DNA of 64,000 nt, from NCBI GenBank assembly GCA_002292265.1, contig DBBQ01000015.1:67246-131245 (forward strand). The letters are read 5' to 3'. The DNA is from Flavobacteriaceae bacterium UBA980. GTDB lineage: Bacteria; Bacteroidota; Bacteroidia; Flavobacteriales; Flavobacteriaceae. Position numbers and translations under genes: made by a program. The notes under the pieces were generated by a model, which searched no databases, was not told the origin of the DNA, and saw nothing but the letters and a program-made list of their open reading frames with translations. How positions within the stretch are numbered: the first letter of the stretch is position 1; each line of letters opens with the position of its first letter. Positions 44,775 through 53,555 of this stretch are shown here, one piece after another.

Positions 44775-46931
44775 TTATTCTTTTTTATTTTGAGCAATGG
44801 TACGTACTGCCTTTATGGAAGTAGAAAGGTCTTTGAGAATCTCTACCGCTTCGGAAATATAAATATCTTTTTTCAACGCTTCCGCTCCCCGTTCTCTTTT
44901 TTCAATAGTATCTTCATTAGGTACCTCCTTTGCCCCTGCTTCCGGAAGCCATTGAAATTCAAAGGTCGCCTCGTATTCAGATAGTTTTTTAAATCGTTTT
45001 GAATATTCTTTTTTGGTCTCTCGTTCCGTTTTAAATGATTCGTAGTCTAAGAAATAGCTAAAATCATTTTGTTGCTTTTCTACCCAAAGTGCTTGTTCAT
45101 CAATCAAACTGACCATTGGATTTTCATCCAGTCTTTTTTTGCTTCGTTCGAGAGAATAGTCAAAGTTGGTCATTGAGGAATAGGGTTTGAAATTTGCAGG
45201 TGTAATTCGATCCCAAGCCAGTGGATTGTCCTGATCTTTTTCGCCCATTTCTACATAAGCATAGCGATCTGGAAATACAATATCACTTTTTACTCCTTCC
45301 AGTTGGGTAGACTGTCCATTGACACGATAAAATTTATCTGTAGTAATTTTGAGCGCCCCTAAATCACCATAGGTACCCCCGCTGATCATGCGATTGAGGT
45401 CCACGATGTTTTGCACGGTCCCTTTTCCGAAGGTTTGTTTACTTCCTAAGATGATGGCTCGTTTGTAATCTTGGAGTGCCGCTGCAATAATTTCTGAAGC
45501 AGAGGCAGAAAACTCGTTAACTAATACCACAAGTGGACCATCCCAAACTACCGAAGGGTCTTCATCTTTTAATACTTCTTTTCGTCCCCCTGTGCTTTTT
45601 ACTTGAACCACGGGACCTTCCTCTATAAAGTAGCCCGTCATGTCCACTACCGTTTTTAAAGAACCTCCTCCATTATTTCTCAAATCAAGGATAATTCCCT
45701 TTACATTTTTTTGTTTGAGTTGTTCCAATTCTTTTTTGACGTCGGTAGCCGCATTGCGTTCATTGTAATCGTCAAAATTGATGTAAAATTTTGGCAGTTC
45801 GATTAGTCCGTACGATCCTGTTTCGTCTTTGATTAAAGTAGATTTTGCATAGGTTTCTTCAAGTTCTACTACGTCGCGTGTAATTCCAACTTCCTCTATA
45901 GTTCCCTCTACGCGTTTGATAGTGAGAAATACTTGGGTTCCTTTAGGCCCTTTGATGAGCTTTACGGCATCATCAATGACCATTCCTGAAATGTCTACGG
46001 CCTCTTCTTCATCTTCTTGACGCACTTTTAAGATTGCATCGCCCACTTCTAGGAGATTGTCTCTCCATACAGGACCTCCAGAAATAATCTCAACTACATT
46101 GATTTGTTGATTTCTCTTATTGAGTCGTGCTCCAATCCCTTCGAATTTTCCAGATATGGACATGTCAAAACGGTCTTTGTCTCTAGGTGCAAAATAAAAG
46201 GTATGGGGGTCAAATTGGAGGACGATAGCATTGACGTAAATGGAAAACCAATCTTTGCGTTTCTGATCGTTGTAAATCTCAAAAAAATTAGCCATGTTTT
46301 CAGCTACATCTGCTCGAGCGTTTTTCTCTAAGGTTTCATCTGAAATGATTTCATAGGTCTGGTCTTGTTCTTTTTTCTGGAGCTCTTCTTCCTTTTTTGC
46401 TGTAAAGGTTTGTAGCGCACTTAACTTAAATCGCTTTCTCCAAACCGATTTTAACTCTGAAACACTTTTGGCATAGGGAAGGTTTTCGTAATCCAAATTG
46501 ATTTCTTCTTTTTTGGAAAAGTCAAATGGTTTTTCTAACAATTCATTGTAAAAGCCTTCAACCTGCTCCATGCGTTCCATAAGCTTTGTGAAGGTGAGGT
46601 CAAAAAAGTTGATTTGTGCCTCTTTCAATTCATCGTCAATTTTAAATCGATACAATTCAAAACTCCGAATGTCTGCGTTGAGGAAAAAACGATGTTGTCC
46701 ATCGAGATTTTCCAAATAGTTCATGTAGACATTTTCAGAAAAAGTATCGTTAATTTCCTTGGGATCGTAGTGTCCACTGTCTAGGACATAAGAAATTATT
46801 TCTAACAAAAGTTTGTCCTTGTTCGGATCTTCCTCTTTTAGAGAAAATCCAAAAACAAATCCACTGATTAAAATAAAAGATAAGATCCAAATATATTTTC
46901 GCATAGGGGTGGTTTTTATCTTGGTATTCAT
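44775..46931 (-). CDS. Tail-specific (C-terminal processing) protease, family S41
   Basis: 718-residue periplasmic serine protease of the Prc/Tsp type, which degrades or trims proteins with exposed C-termini. A membrane/signal segment (about 10-30) is followed by a helical N-domain, a PDZ domain (GIGARLNKRNQQINVVEIISGG onward, near 245), the S41 catalytic core with serine in NEFSASASEIIAAAL and lysine in FGKGTVQN, and a C-terminal DUF3340-like tail. The ATG at 46904 could also serve as start. A TATCTTTA box lies just upstream. The permease follows in the same transcript. Confidence 0.94.
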   Translation of the reverse strand: MNTKIKTTPMRKYIWILSFILISGFVFGFSLKEEDPNKDKLLLEIISYVLDSGHYDPKEINDTFSENVYMNYLENLDGQHRFFLNADIRSFELYRFKIDDELKEAQINFFDLTFTKLMERMEQVEGFYNELLEKPFDFSKKEEINLDYENLPYAKSVSELKSVWRKRFKLSALQTFTAKKEEELQKKEQDQTYEIISDETLEKNARADVAENMANFFEIYNDQKRKDWFSIYVNAIVLQFDPHTFYFAPRDKDRFDMSISGKFEGIGARLNKRNQQINVVEIISGGPVWRDNLLEVGDAILKVRQEDEEEAVDISGMVIDDAVKLIKGPKGTQVFLTIKRVEGTIEEVGITRDVVELEETYAKSTLIKDETGSYGLIELPKFYINFDDYNERNAATDVKKELEQLKQKNVKGIILDLRNNGGGSLKTVVDMTGYFIEEGPVVQVKSTGGRKEVLKDEDPSVVWDGPLVVLVNEFSASASEIIAAALQDYKRAIILGSKQTFGKGTVQNIVDLNRMISGGTYGDLGALKITTDKFYRVNGQSTQLEGVKSDIVFPDRYAYVEMGEKDQDNPLAWDRITPANFKPYSSMTNFDYSLERSKKRLDENPMVSLIDEQALWVEKQQNDFSYFLDYESFKTERETKKEYSKRFKKLSEYEATFEFQWLPEAGAKEVPNEDTIEKRERGAEALKKDIYISEAVEILKDLSTSIKAVRTIAQNKKE

Positions 46932-47030
46932 AGCGTTTAAAGATAAGCATATTCTAATAACAGTTTATGTTAATAATGTTTTAAAAGATTGCGGGTAAAG
47001 ATTTCTTACTTTAGCTGTGAAACAAGAACT

Positions 47031-47801
47031 ATGAAAACAAAACCTTTAATCCTTGTAACCAACGACGATGGTATCACAGCTCCGGGTCTTCGAACCTTGA
47101 TTGAAATCATGAATGAAATCGGAGAGGTTTTTGTTGTTGCTCCGGACTCTCCACAGTCGGCTATGGGGCACGCCATAACCATAAATTCTACGCTACATTG
47201 TCACAAAATTAAGGTCACAGAAGGCCCTCAAGAAGAATACAGTTGCTCGGGAACACCTGCAGACTGTGTGAAACTAGCGGTCAACGAGCTCTTGGACCGC
47301 AAACCCGATCTGTGTGTTTCTGGGATTAATCACGGTTCCAATTCCTCTATCAATGTAATCTATTCGGGCACCATGAGTGCCGCCATGGAAGCCGGGATCG
47401 AAGGAATTCCTGCCATTGGTTTTTCACTATTAGACTTTCAGTGGAATGCTGACTTTAATCCACTGAGAAATTACATCCGCCAGATTACCTTGGAAGCTAT
47501 ATCCCACGGAATCCCTAAAGATGTGGTACTCAATGTCAATTTCCCCAAGCTCAAGGAGGAAGAAATCAAAGGCATTAAAATCTGTCGGCAAGCCCGGGCC
47601 AACTGGGTAGAAGAATTTGACAAAAGAACCAATCCGATGGGAAGAGAATATTATTGGCTCACCGGAACTTTTGTCAATGAAGACAAAGGGGAAGATACAG
47701 ACGAATGGGCCTTGAGCCAGGGGTATATCTCCATCGTCCCAACACAATTTGATTTGACCGCACACCACAGTATTCAACAACTCAACACATGGAATTTATA
47801 A
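47031..47801 (+). CDS. surE: 5'-nucleotidase SurE
   Basis: 256-residue nucleoside/polyphosphate phosphatase of stationary-phase survival. The metal-site motif LVTNDDGITAPGL, SGTPADCVKLAV and GINHGSN are intact. The ATG at 47031 gives the standard N-terminus; the longer TTG frame from 46989 is rejected. Overlaps the next small gene by 13 bases. Confidence 0.96.
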   Translation: MKTKPLILVTNDDGITAPGLRTLIEIMNEIGEVFVVAPDSPQSAMGHAITINSTLHCHKIKVTEGPQEEYSCSGTPADCVKLAVNELLDRKPDLCVSGINHGSNSSINVIYSGTMSAAMEAGIEGIPAIGFSLLDFQWNADFNPLRNYIRQITLEAISHGIPKDVVLNVNFPKLKEEEIKGIKICRQARANWVEEFDKRTNPMGREYYWLTGTFVNEDKGEDTDEWALSQGYISIVPTQFDLTAHHSIQQLNTWNL

Positions 47802-48082
47802 AAGATAAATATTTCTTTTGGGGAATACTAGCAGGTTTGCTGTGGACCAGTTTTGGAGTTCTTGTGCTTCTTTTTGTCCTTTCTGAAGCCTCAATAGAAG
47901 CGAGTTTTTCTTCGCTTTACCAACAAAAAAAATTGGGTGGTTTGATTTCTTTAGGAGCCTTGATCAATCTTCCCATTTTCTTTATCGCGCTACGTAAAAA
48001 TAAATTTGCCTTTGCTGCTGGTCTGGTTGCCATTTCTTTGGTTTTGGTTCTTCTAGTAGCGATTCTAAAGCTGGATTTCTAA
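47789..48082 (+). CDS. Small hypothetical membrane protein between surE and lpxB
   Basis: 97-residue protein with three predicted membrane helices (FFWGILAGLLWTSFGVLVLL, LGGLISLGALINLPIFFIAL, FAAGLVAISLVLVLLVAIL) and short basic loops. No family recognised. It overlaps surE by 13 bases and precedes lpxB by 11, so it is probably translated with both. Confidence 0.75.
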   Translation: MEFIKDKYFFWGILAGLLWTSFGVLVLLFVLSEASIEASFSSLYQQKKLGGLISLGALINLPIFFIALRKNKFAFAAGLVAISLVLVLLVAILKLDF

Positions 48083-48093
48083 ATTTTTACGCT

Positions 48094-49203
48094 GTGAAGT
48101 ATTATCTCATTTCTGGCGAAGCCTCTGGCGATCTTCACGGCTCACATCTTATTCGCGCCTTAAAAAAACAGGATCCCAAAGCCATTTTTAAAGCCTGGGG
48201 AGGCGATTTGATCCAGCAAGAGGGGGCTGTAGTGGTAAAACACTATAAAGACTTGGCATTTATGGGCTTTTGGGAAGTCCTTTCAAACCTACCTACTCTG
48301 ATCCGGAATATTGCCTTTTGTAAAAAAGACATTCTTCAGTTTAAGCCCGATGTCATTATTTACGTCGATTATCCAGGTTTCAATCTCCGAATCGCAAATT
48401 GGGCCAAAAAAAAAGGTTTTAAAAATCATTATTACATCAGTCCTCAAGTGTGGGCGTGGAAGGAAAACCGAGTTCAGCAAATGAAGCGCTGTTTAGATGC
48501 CTTGTATGTGATCCTCCCTTTTGAAAAAGCTTTTTTTGAAGAAAAATACCAATTCCCAGTCCATTTTGTGGGTCATCCCTTACAGGACCAATTATCTCTT
48601 TTTAAAGAAGAGCAAGACTTTTTCAAAACGCATGCGCTGGATCCAAAAACTCCGATTATTGCTTTACTTCCCGGAAGTAGAAAACAGGAAATCCGTAAAA
48701 TGCTCCCCCTTTTTATTCAAGTGGCTTCCCATTTTAAAGCCTATCAGTTTGTCATTGCTGGTGCTCCTGGTATTTCTTCAGAGTACTACGATTCATTCAT
48801 TGAGAATGCTTCGGTAAAAATACTACACTCCCATACCATCGGACTCTTAAAAAAAAGTAAGGCAGCGCTCGTCACGAGTGGAACTGCTACCTTAGAAACA
48901 GCACTTTTGGGCGTTCCTCAATTAGTGTGTTACAAAAGCAATCCCATAAACTACTGGATTGGGAAAAAAATTGTGAAACTCAAACACATTTCTTTGGTTA
49001 ATTTAATTCTTGACCGAACAGCAGTTACTGAGCTGATACAAGAGGAATGTAATCTTGAAAATCTAAATGAACATCTTGACACTCTTTTGAAAAAGAGTAG
49101 CCTTGATAAAATCCAAAAGGAGTATCTAGATTTAAAAAAACAACTGGGCGATCCTGGCGCTAGCGAAAAAACGGCTACGCTTATTTACAAGGCCATTTCC
49201 TAA
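48094..49203 (+). CDS. lpxB: Lipid-A-disaccharide synthase
   Basis: 369-residue GT19 glycosyltransferase that joins UDP-diacylglucosamine and lipid X in lipid A synthesis at the inner membrane. MKYYLISGEASGDLHG, YVDYPGFNLRIA, YYISPQVWAWKENR and LPGSRKQEI are family signatures; length is standard. The start codon is GTG. It ends the surE run. Confidence 0.96.
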   Translation: MKYYLISGEASGDLHGSHLIRALKKQDPKAIFKAWGGDLIQQEGAVVVKHYKDLAFMGFWEVLSNLPTLIRNIAFCKKDILQFKPDVIIYVDYPGFNLRIANWAKKKGFKNHYYISPQVWAWKENRVQQMKRCLDALYVILPFEKAFFEEKYQFPVHFVGHPLQDQLSLFKEEQDFFKTHALDPKTPIIALLPGSRKQEIRKMLPLFIQVASHFKAYQFVIAGAPGISSEYYDSFIENASVKILHSHTIGLLKKSKAALVTSGTATLETALLGVPQLVCYKSNPINYWIGKKIVKLKHISLVNLILDRTAVTELIQEECNLENLNEHLDTLLKKSSLDKIQKEYLDLKKQLGDPGASEKTATLIYKAIS

Positions 49204-49245
49204 TACTGTTTTTTTTTGTTGAGGTAAAAAGCTATTACTTTAGGA

Positions 49246-51265
49246 ATGCGTTTGCCCCGATCCTTTCTCTACCCATTGGTGGTTTTATTTACTTTAGGAG
49301 GTATAGGTTTTCATCTTTTTAAACTCCTCTCGTCATGGCTTTTTCTTGTCCTTTTTTTGTTTTTTCTTCTAGGCGCATTTTTACTTAAAAATAGCCAAAG
49401 ACAATTCAAGAGTTTGTTATTATACGCTTGTTATTTTTGCATGGGCTAACTGAATTTTCAAGCCTTTTACCATCAAGACAAAACACATTACCTCCAAAAT
49501 CCTATTTCTCCGAGCTCCGGATTCAAAAAAATTGAGGTCTTGGAAATACTTTATGAAACGACTTTTTCTTTTGCGTATATCGTTCAACTGAAATCCACTG
49601 GAACAAGTCCAGCCTCGGGCAAATTAATTGTATATCAAAAAAAGATAGTCTCGTGGATGCTTATCAGTTGGGTCAGAAAATTCTTACAACAGCGGCCCTC
49701 GTTCCTATTGACGAACCTAGAAATCCAGGCGCTTTTTCATATAAGAAGTATCTAGAAAATTTGTCGGTTTACGCGCAGCTAGAGTTGAATACAAAAAATA
49801 CAATACCCTTAAAAGCACCTGAAACTTCTCTTCATCATCGAATGGTGCAGTTGAGAAAACAAATCCTTTCTAAGATTGAAAACAGCACCCTTCAAAATGA
49901 ATCCAAAGGAATACTTCAAGCCTTGTTATTGGCAGAGCGAAAAGCCATCGGAGAAGAACAGATCGAAGACTATGCGTGTGCTGGTGTGTTACATCTTTTG
50001 GTACTGTCTGGCCTACACATTGGTCTTCTTGTAGAACTATTACTTTTGCTTTTGAGCCCTTTGTTGTGGTTTCGTCATGGGTCTATTTTTCGACTGAGTA
50101 TTATACTTAGCGTTCTTTGGCTTTTTACCTTTTTTGTGGGCTTACCGGCCTCTGTTGTCCGTGCGGTAACTCTCTTTTCCTTTTTAACCGTAGGACGTTT
50201 TATTCATCAAGGGAAAAATACATTTCATCTCACGGTAGTTTCTTTTTTAGTTTTATTAGTCGCATATCCCCCCTTTTTAAAACAAATTGGATTTCAATTT
50301 AGCTTTTTAGCTGTCTTTGGTATTTTGTGGATTCATCCGATCCTTCAAAGATTTTGGAACCCTAAGATCGGTTGGATAAGAAAGTATTGGCAGTGGACTA
50401 CCGTAAGTCTGGCCGCACAAATGGCCGTCGGTCCTTTGAGTGTCTTTTACTTTCATCAATTTCCTAGTTTATTTTTGATCAGCAATCTTTTGATTATTCC
50501 TTTTTTGGAGTTTTTCTGGTTTTGGTCATGGCTGTTTTTGTGATGCTTCTATTTGACCTACTTCCCCATTGTATGGGAACATTCTTCGATGGAGCAGTTC
50601 AACTTTTAAATGGGTCCGTTTCTTGGATTGCTCAGAATGACCCTTTGCCATTGGATCAGCTTTACCTTCCTGTTCCCGTAATGTTAGGGCTCTATTTAGC
50701 TCTCTTTTTTGTCGTGCTTTCCCTAGAAAAAAAGCGTTTCCCTCAATGGGTGGGAACCGCAATTTCTTTTTTTATCTTACTCTAGTTGATCCAGCTAGAA
50801 CAAGAAAAAACCTCAAATGAACACGCTTTTTGGATATTCTATTTACACCGAGAAAGCAGCTACGGCTATTTTAAATCAGGAGTTTTTTACCATCATTCAT
50901 CTAACCCTAATAAAAACCGACGTATCCTTTCCGATTTTGCAAATTCTCGACTCCTTCACCGCTTCGAAAAACTTCCCATCAAGAATTTTTTTAGCGTAGA
51001 TCAATTTCATTTATTCATCTTGGACAACGAAAAAAGATATACGCTCCCCAATTATAGTCCGACTCATATCCTGTTGCGAAACGACCCAAAAATCAATCTA
51101 GATCGCTTGCTTTAAATCCATCAACCTCAACTCATTGTCGCAGACAGTTCAAACAGTCCACGGACGGTGAGCAGATGGGAAAAAAGTTGTAAAAAATACT
51201 CGATTCCATTCTACGATACACGAAAAAGTGGTGCTTTAAAAATCAGCCTCGAAAACGAGGAATAA
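49246..51265 (+). pseudogene. comEC: comEC DNA-uptake channel gene, decayed
   Basis: Pieces in three frames assemble into one protein of about 674 residues, the usual size of flavobacterial ComEC, the inner-membrane channel for transforming DNA. Order: DUF4131-type N-terminus, competence domain (LLVLSGLHIGLLVELL, GLPASVVRAVTLFS), and a C-terminal part of the metallo-beta-lactamase-like domain ending LIVADSSNSPRTVSRWEKSC. Five lesions break it: TAA at 49447-49449, one base missing in the A7 run at 49637-49643, one base missing near GG 50507-50508, TAG at 50783-50785 and TAA at 51113-51115. Its end overlaps the converging thioredoxin-like gene by 23 bases. Confidence 0.88.
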
Positions 51266-51788
51266 AGTTTTTCTTGTAGATTTCGAAGTCTTCAGGTTTA
51301 GAAAATACTTGATAATCTCCCTGCTTGATCATTTTTAAATAGAGTTCGATTTGTTTGGGCTTGTGATATCCTACTAAGGGCATTATAGGGTCTCCCTCTT
51401 CGCTAAAGAAAACCATCGTAGGATACCCTTTAACGCCTAGAAACTGGGTGAACTGATGGGTTGCGTTACGTCCTTTTCGGTTGGGGTCATGGTTGGGATT
51501 AGTGTAGGTTTGATCGTAATATTGAATTTCTTCTGTCCCTTCCGCATTGAATTTTACTGCGTAGTAATGTTCAGAGATATAGCGGGAGACATCGGGATTT
51601 TGAAAGGTGTTCTTGTCTAATAATTTACAGGGACCGCACCAGTCCGTATAGACGTCCATAAAGATTTTCTTGGGCTCTTTTTTCTGAGCCTCTCGGGCTT
51701 CAGCCAAAGTCATCCATTGAATTTTTTGAGCAAAAACAGTACTCAGTCCAAGTAGGAAAAAAAATGTTAGTAGAATGGAATTTTTCAT
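51243..51788 (-). CDS. Secreted thioredoxin-family protein
   Basis: 181-residue protein with a signal peptide (MKNSILLTFFFLLGLSTVFAQ) and a thioredoxin fold carrying the active-site YTDWCGPCKLLDKNTF near residues 48-63 and the cis-proline segment GVKGYPTMVFF near 120. Resembles the thioredoxin_7/DUF255-like secreted thiol proteins of Bacteroidota. Probably reduces or exchanges disulfides in the periplasm. Follows the POT transporter by 48 bases. Confidence 0.9.
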   Translation of the reverse strand: MKNSILLTFFFLLGLSTVFAQKIQWMTLAEAREAQKKEPKKIFMDVYTDWCGPCKLLDKNTFQNPDVSRYISEHYYAVKFNAEGTEEIQYYDQTYTNPNHDPNRKGRNATHQFTQFLGVKGYPTMVFFSEEGDPIMPLVGYHKPKQIELYLKMIKQGDYQVFSKPEDFEIYKKNFIPRFRG

Positions 51789-51836
51789 AACTGCACAGCT
51801 TTGAATAAAACTGATGTAAAAATATAAAATATTATA

Positions 51837-53186
51837 CTATTGCGCTTTCTCTAAATCCTCTGCACCGTGCGTTAACCTTTTTAAGGGTTTTAAGAGTAAA
51901 ATAACCGATATCGCTATCAGGGTACAAAAAATAAAAATGCCTGTAAAAATTTGCTTTTCTCCTGCGGTTTCAGCGTAGCCCCCTATACTTGCGGCAAGCT
52001 TGTTTCCCAAACCAGTAGCTGCCCAATACAACCCCATAATAGAGGCTGCATATTTCACAGGAGCCAATTTGGTAATAAACGATAAAGAAACCGGAGAGGC
52101 ACATAACTCACCAATAGTATGAAATAGATATGCTAATACCAGCCAATACATCGCTGATTTACCGGCTACCTCATAATCCAAAGCTGCAAAGCGCATAAAT
52201 AGAAAGCCCATACCCATGATTAAAATTCCAATTGCAATTTTATACAAAGAGGAAGCTTCTTTCCCTTTTAACTTCCAACGCATCCAAAATCCACCGACTC
52301 CAATAGCCAAGGTGATGATAAAAAAGGAATTTAAGGACTGGAACCAAGAAGCTGGGATTTCCATCCCCATAAGCATGCGATCTGTTTTTTGCTTAGCATA
52401 CAAATTCATCAATCCTCCTGCTTGCTCAAAAGCTCCCCAAAAAAAGATAATCAATAGAAAGGAAATTAAAAGTACTTTGACTCGGTCTTTTTCTACAGCG
52501 GTTAACTTTCTTTTTCTCAGTTCACGGTCAGGATGTGACTCTTTTCCAATAAAATCTCCTACTCCCACTAAGTATTTTTGACCGTAGAAATACGTAATTT
52601 GACCAATGAACATTCCTATCGCGGCCAAACCGAAACCGTAGTGCCAGTTGTAGGTTTCACCGACCCATCCACATAGAATAGGTGCTGCAAAACCACCGAT
52701 GTTGATCCCCATATAAAAAATATAAAATCCAAGGTCTCTTCTTTCATCCCCTTTGGGGTAGAGGCCTCCCACCATGCTTGAGATATTGGGTTTGAGTCCA
52801 CCCACTCCTAAAATCACAAAAAAGCATCCCAGGTAAAAGCTGAATTCGGTATCAAAAGCTAAAATCGTATGTCCAATACACAATAAAATCCCTCCTAACA
52901 TCACGGTTTTCTTTTGCCCCAAAAGGTTGTCCGCTATCCAGCCCCCGGGTACAGAAGCCAAATAAACAAGCATAGTGTACCAACCGTAGAGTGCAATAGC
53001 CTCCGAATTGGTCCAACCAAAACCGGGATTGTCCGTATTGGTTTTAGCAACGAGAAAAAGGGTGAACAAAGCACGCATTCCATAGTATGAAAATCGTTCC
53101 CACAATTCTGTAAAAAAGAGAACATATAGCCCGGGTGGATGACCAAAGATTGTTTTTGTTTCAGAAAGAGATTTTGCGTCTGCCAT
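51837..53186 (-). CDS. POT family di-/tripeptide:proton symporter
   Basis: 449-residue inner-membrane transporter of the PTR2/POT family (DtpT-like). The proton-coupling signature ExxERFxYY is seen as ELWERFSYYGMRAL near residue 27, plus FYMGINIGGFAAPILCGWVG near 150 and about 13-14 helices. The ATG at 53186 is preferred to a TTG at 53195. Peptide substrate is inferred from the family. Confidence 0.94.
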   Translation of the reverse strand: MADAKSLSETKTIFGHPPGLYVLFFTELWERFSYYGMRALFTLFLVAKTNTDNPGFGWTNSEAIALYGWYTMLVYLASVPGGWIADNLLGQKKTVMLGGILLCIGHTILAFDTEFSFYLGCFFVILGVGGLKPNISSMVGGLYPKGDERRDLGFYIFYMGINIGGFAAPILCGWVGETYNWHYGFGLAAIGMFIGQITYFYGQKYLVGVGDFIGKESHPDRELRKRKLTAVEKDRVKVLLISFLLIIFFWGAFEQAGGLMNLYAKQKTDRMLMGMEIPASWFQSLNSFFIITLAIGVGGFWMRWKLKGKEASSLYKIAIGILIMGMGFLFMRFAALDYEVAGKSAMYWLVLAYLFHTIGELCASPVSLSFITKLAPVKYAASIMGLYWAATGLGNKLAASIGGYAETAGEKQIFTGIFIFCTLIAISVILLLKPLKRLTHGAEDLEKAQ

Positions 53187-53222
53187 GAGCTTCAATTTTA
53201 TTACAGATTATTAAGGTTAAAG

Positions 53223-53306
53223 TTAGTCATTTTGGTGTAGAGGTGTTTCTGGGTATTTCCTTGTTCGTGGATCGAATGGTTTGTAGACCTCCCGGATCGC
53301 GTACAT
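53223..53306 (-). CDS. Possible mini-ORF, 27 aa
   Basis: MYAIREVYKPFDPRTRKYPE begins a 27-residue product that looks protein-like (charged, aromatic, no repeats) rather than random. It starts 4 bases after the stop of the upstream 45-codon frame. It could be a short coupled peptide or the displaced C-terminus of a broken gene. Unknown function. Confidence 0.3.
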   Translation of the reverse strand: MYAIREVYKPFDPRTRKYPETPLHQND

Positions 53307-53310
53307 CTTT

Positions 53311-53448
53311 TCATAAATAGTCTAAATCTAAACTAAGTTGCTGGACTTGGATTTCCCCAGCGAGTAACAATAAAAAGGGGAGAAAGAAGTAATTGGAGTC
53401 TCGCGTTTTACTAAAATCTCGTATTGTTTTTTGTGTACTGGAATTCAT
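53311..53448 (-). CDS. Possible mini-ORF, 45 aa
   Basis: ATG-initiated frame with a polar N-terminus (MNSSTQKTIRDFSKTRDSNY), a short hydrophobic stretch (FFLPFLLLLAG) and the end EIQVQQLSLDLDYL. Could be a small single-pass membrane peptide encoded just upstream of the POT transporter, or the first half of a broken gene with the 27-codon frame that follows. No family recognised. Confidence 0.3.
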   Translation of the reverse strand: MNSSTQKTIRDFSKTRDSNYFFLPFLLLLAGEIQVQQLSLDLDYL

Positions 53449-53512
53449 GATTAAATTTTTAGCGCTTCATTTTCATGGAAAGGCAATTTAGGAAAAATGC
53501 GTCAACCTTGAT

Positions 53513-53543
53513 TTTGGAAGGGGTTCAAATTCTGTATCTTTAC
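53513..53543 (+). promoter_or_regulatory. Candidate promoter of the mevalonate genes
   Basis: TTTG (53513-53516) and TATCTTTA (53536-53543) are separated by 19 bases; the second differs from TAnnTTTG only in its last base. It ends about 12 bases before the HMG-CoA reductase ATG. Confidence 0.45.
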
Positions 53544-53555
53544 AAAAAAATTTAG

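Larger units (their letters stand above)
53187..53555. other. 369-base intergenic region with two mini reading frames
   Basis: No gene of normal size. On the minus strand lie a 45-codon frame (53311-53448) and, 4 bases later, a 27-codon frame (53223-53306), listed separately. On the plus strand near the right end is a candidate promoter for the HMG-CoA reductase gene. No tRNA or hairpin terminator is evident. Confidence 0.6.
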
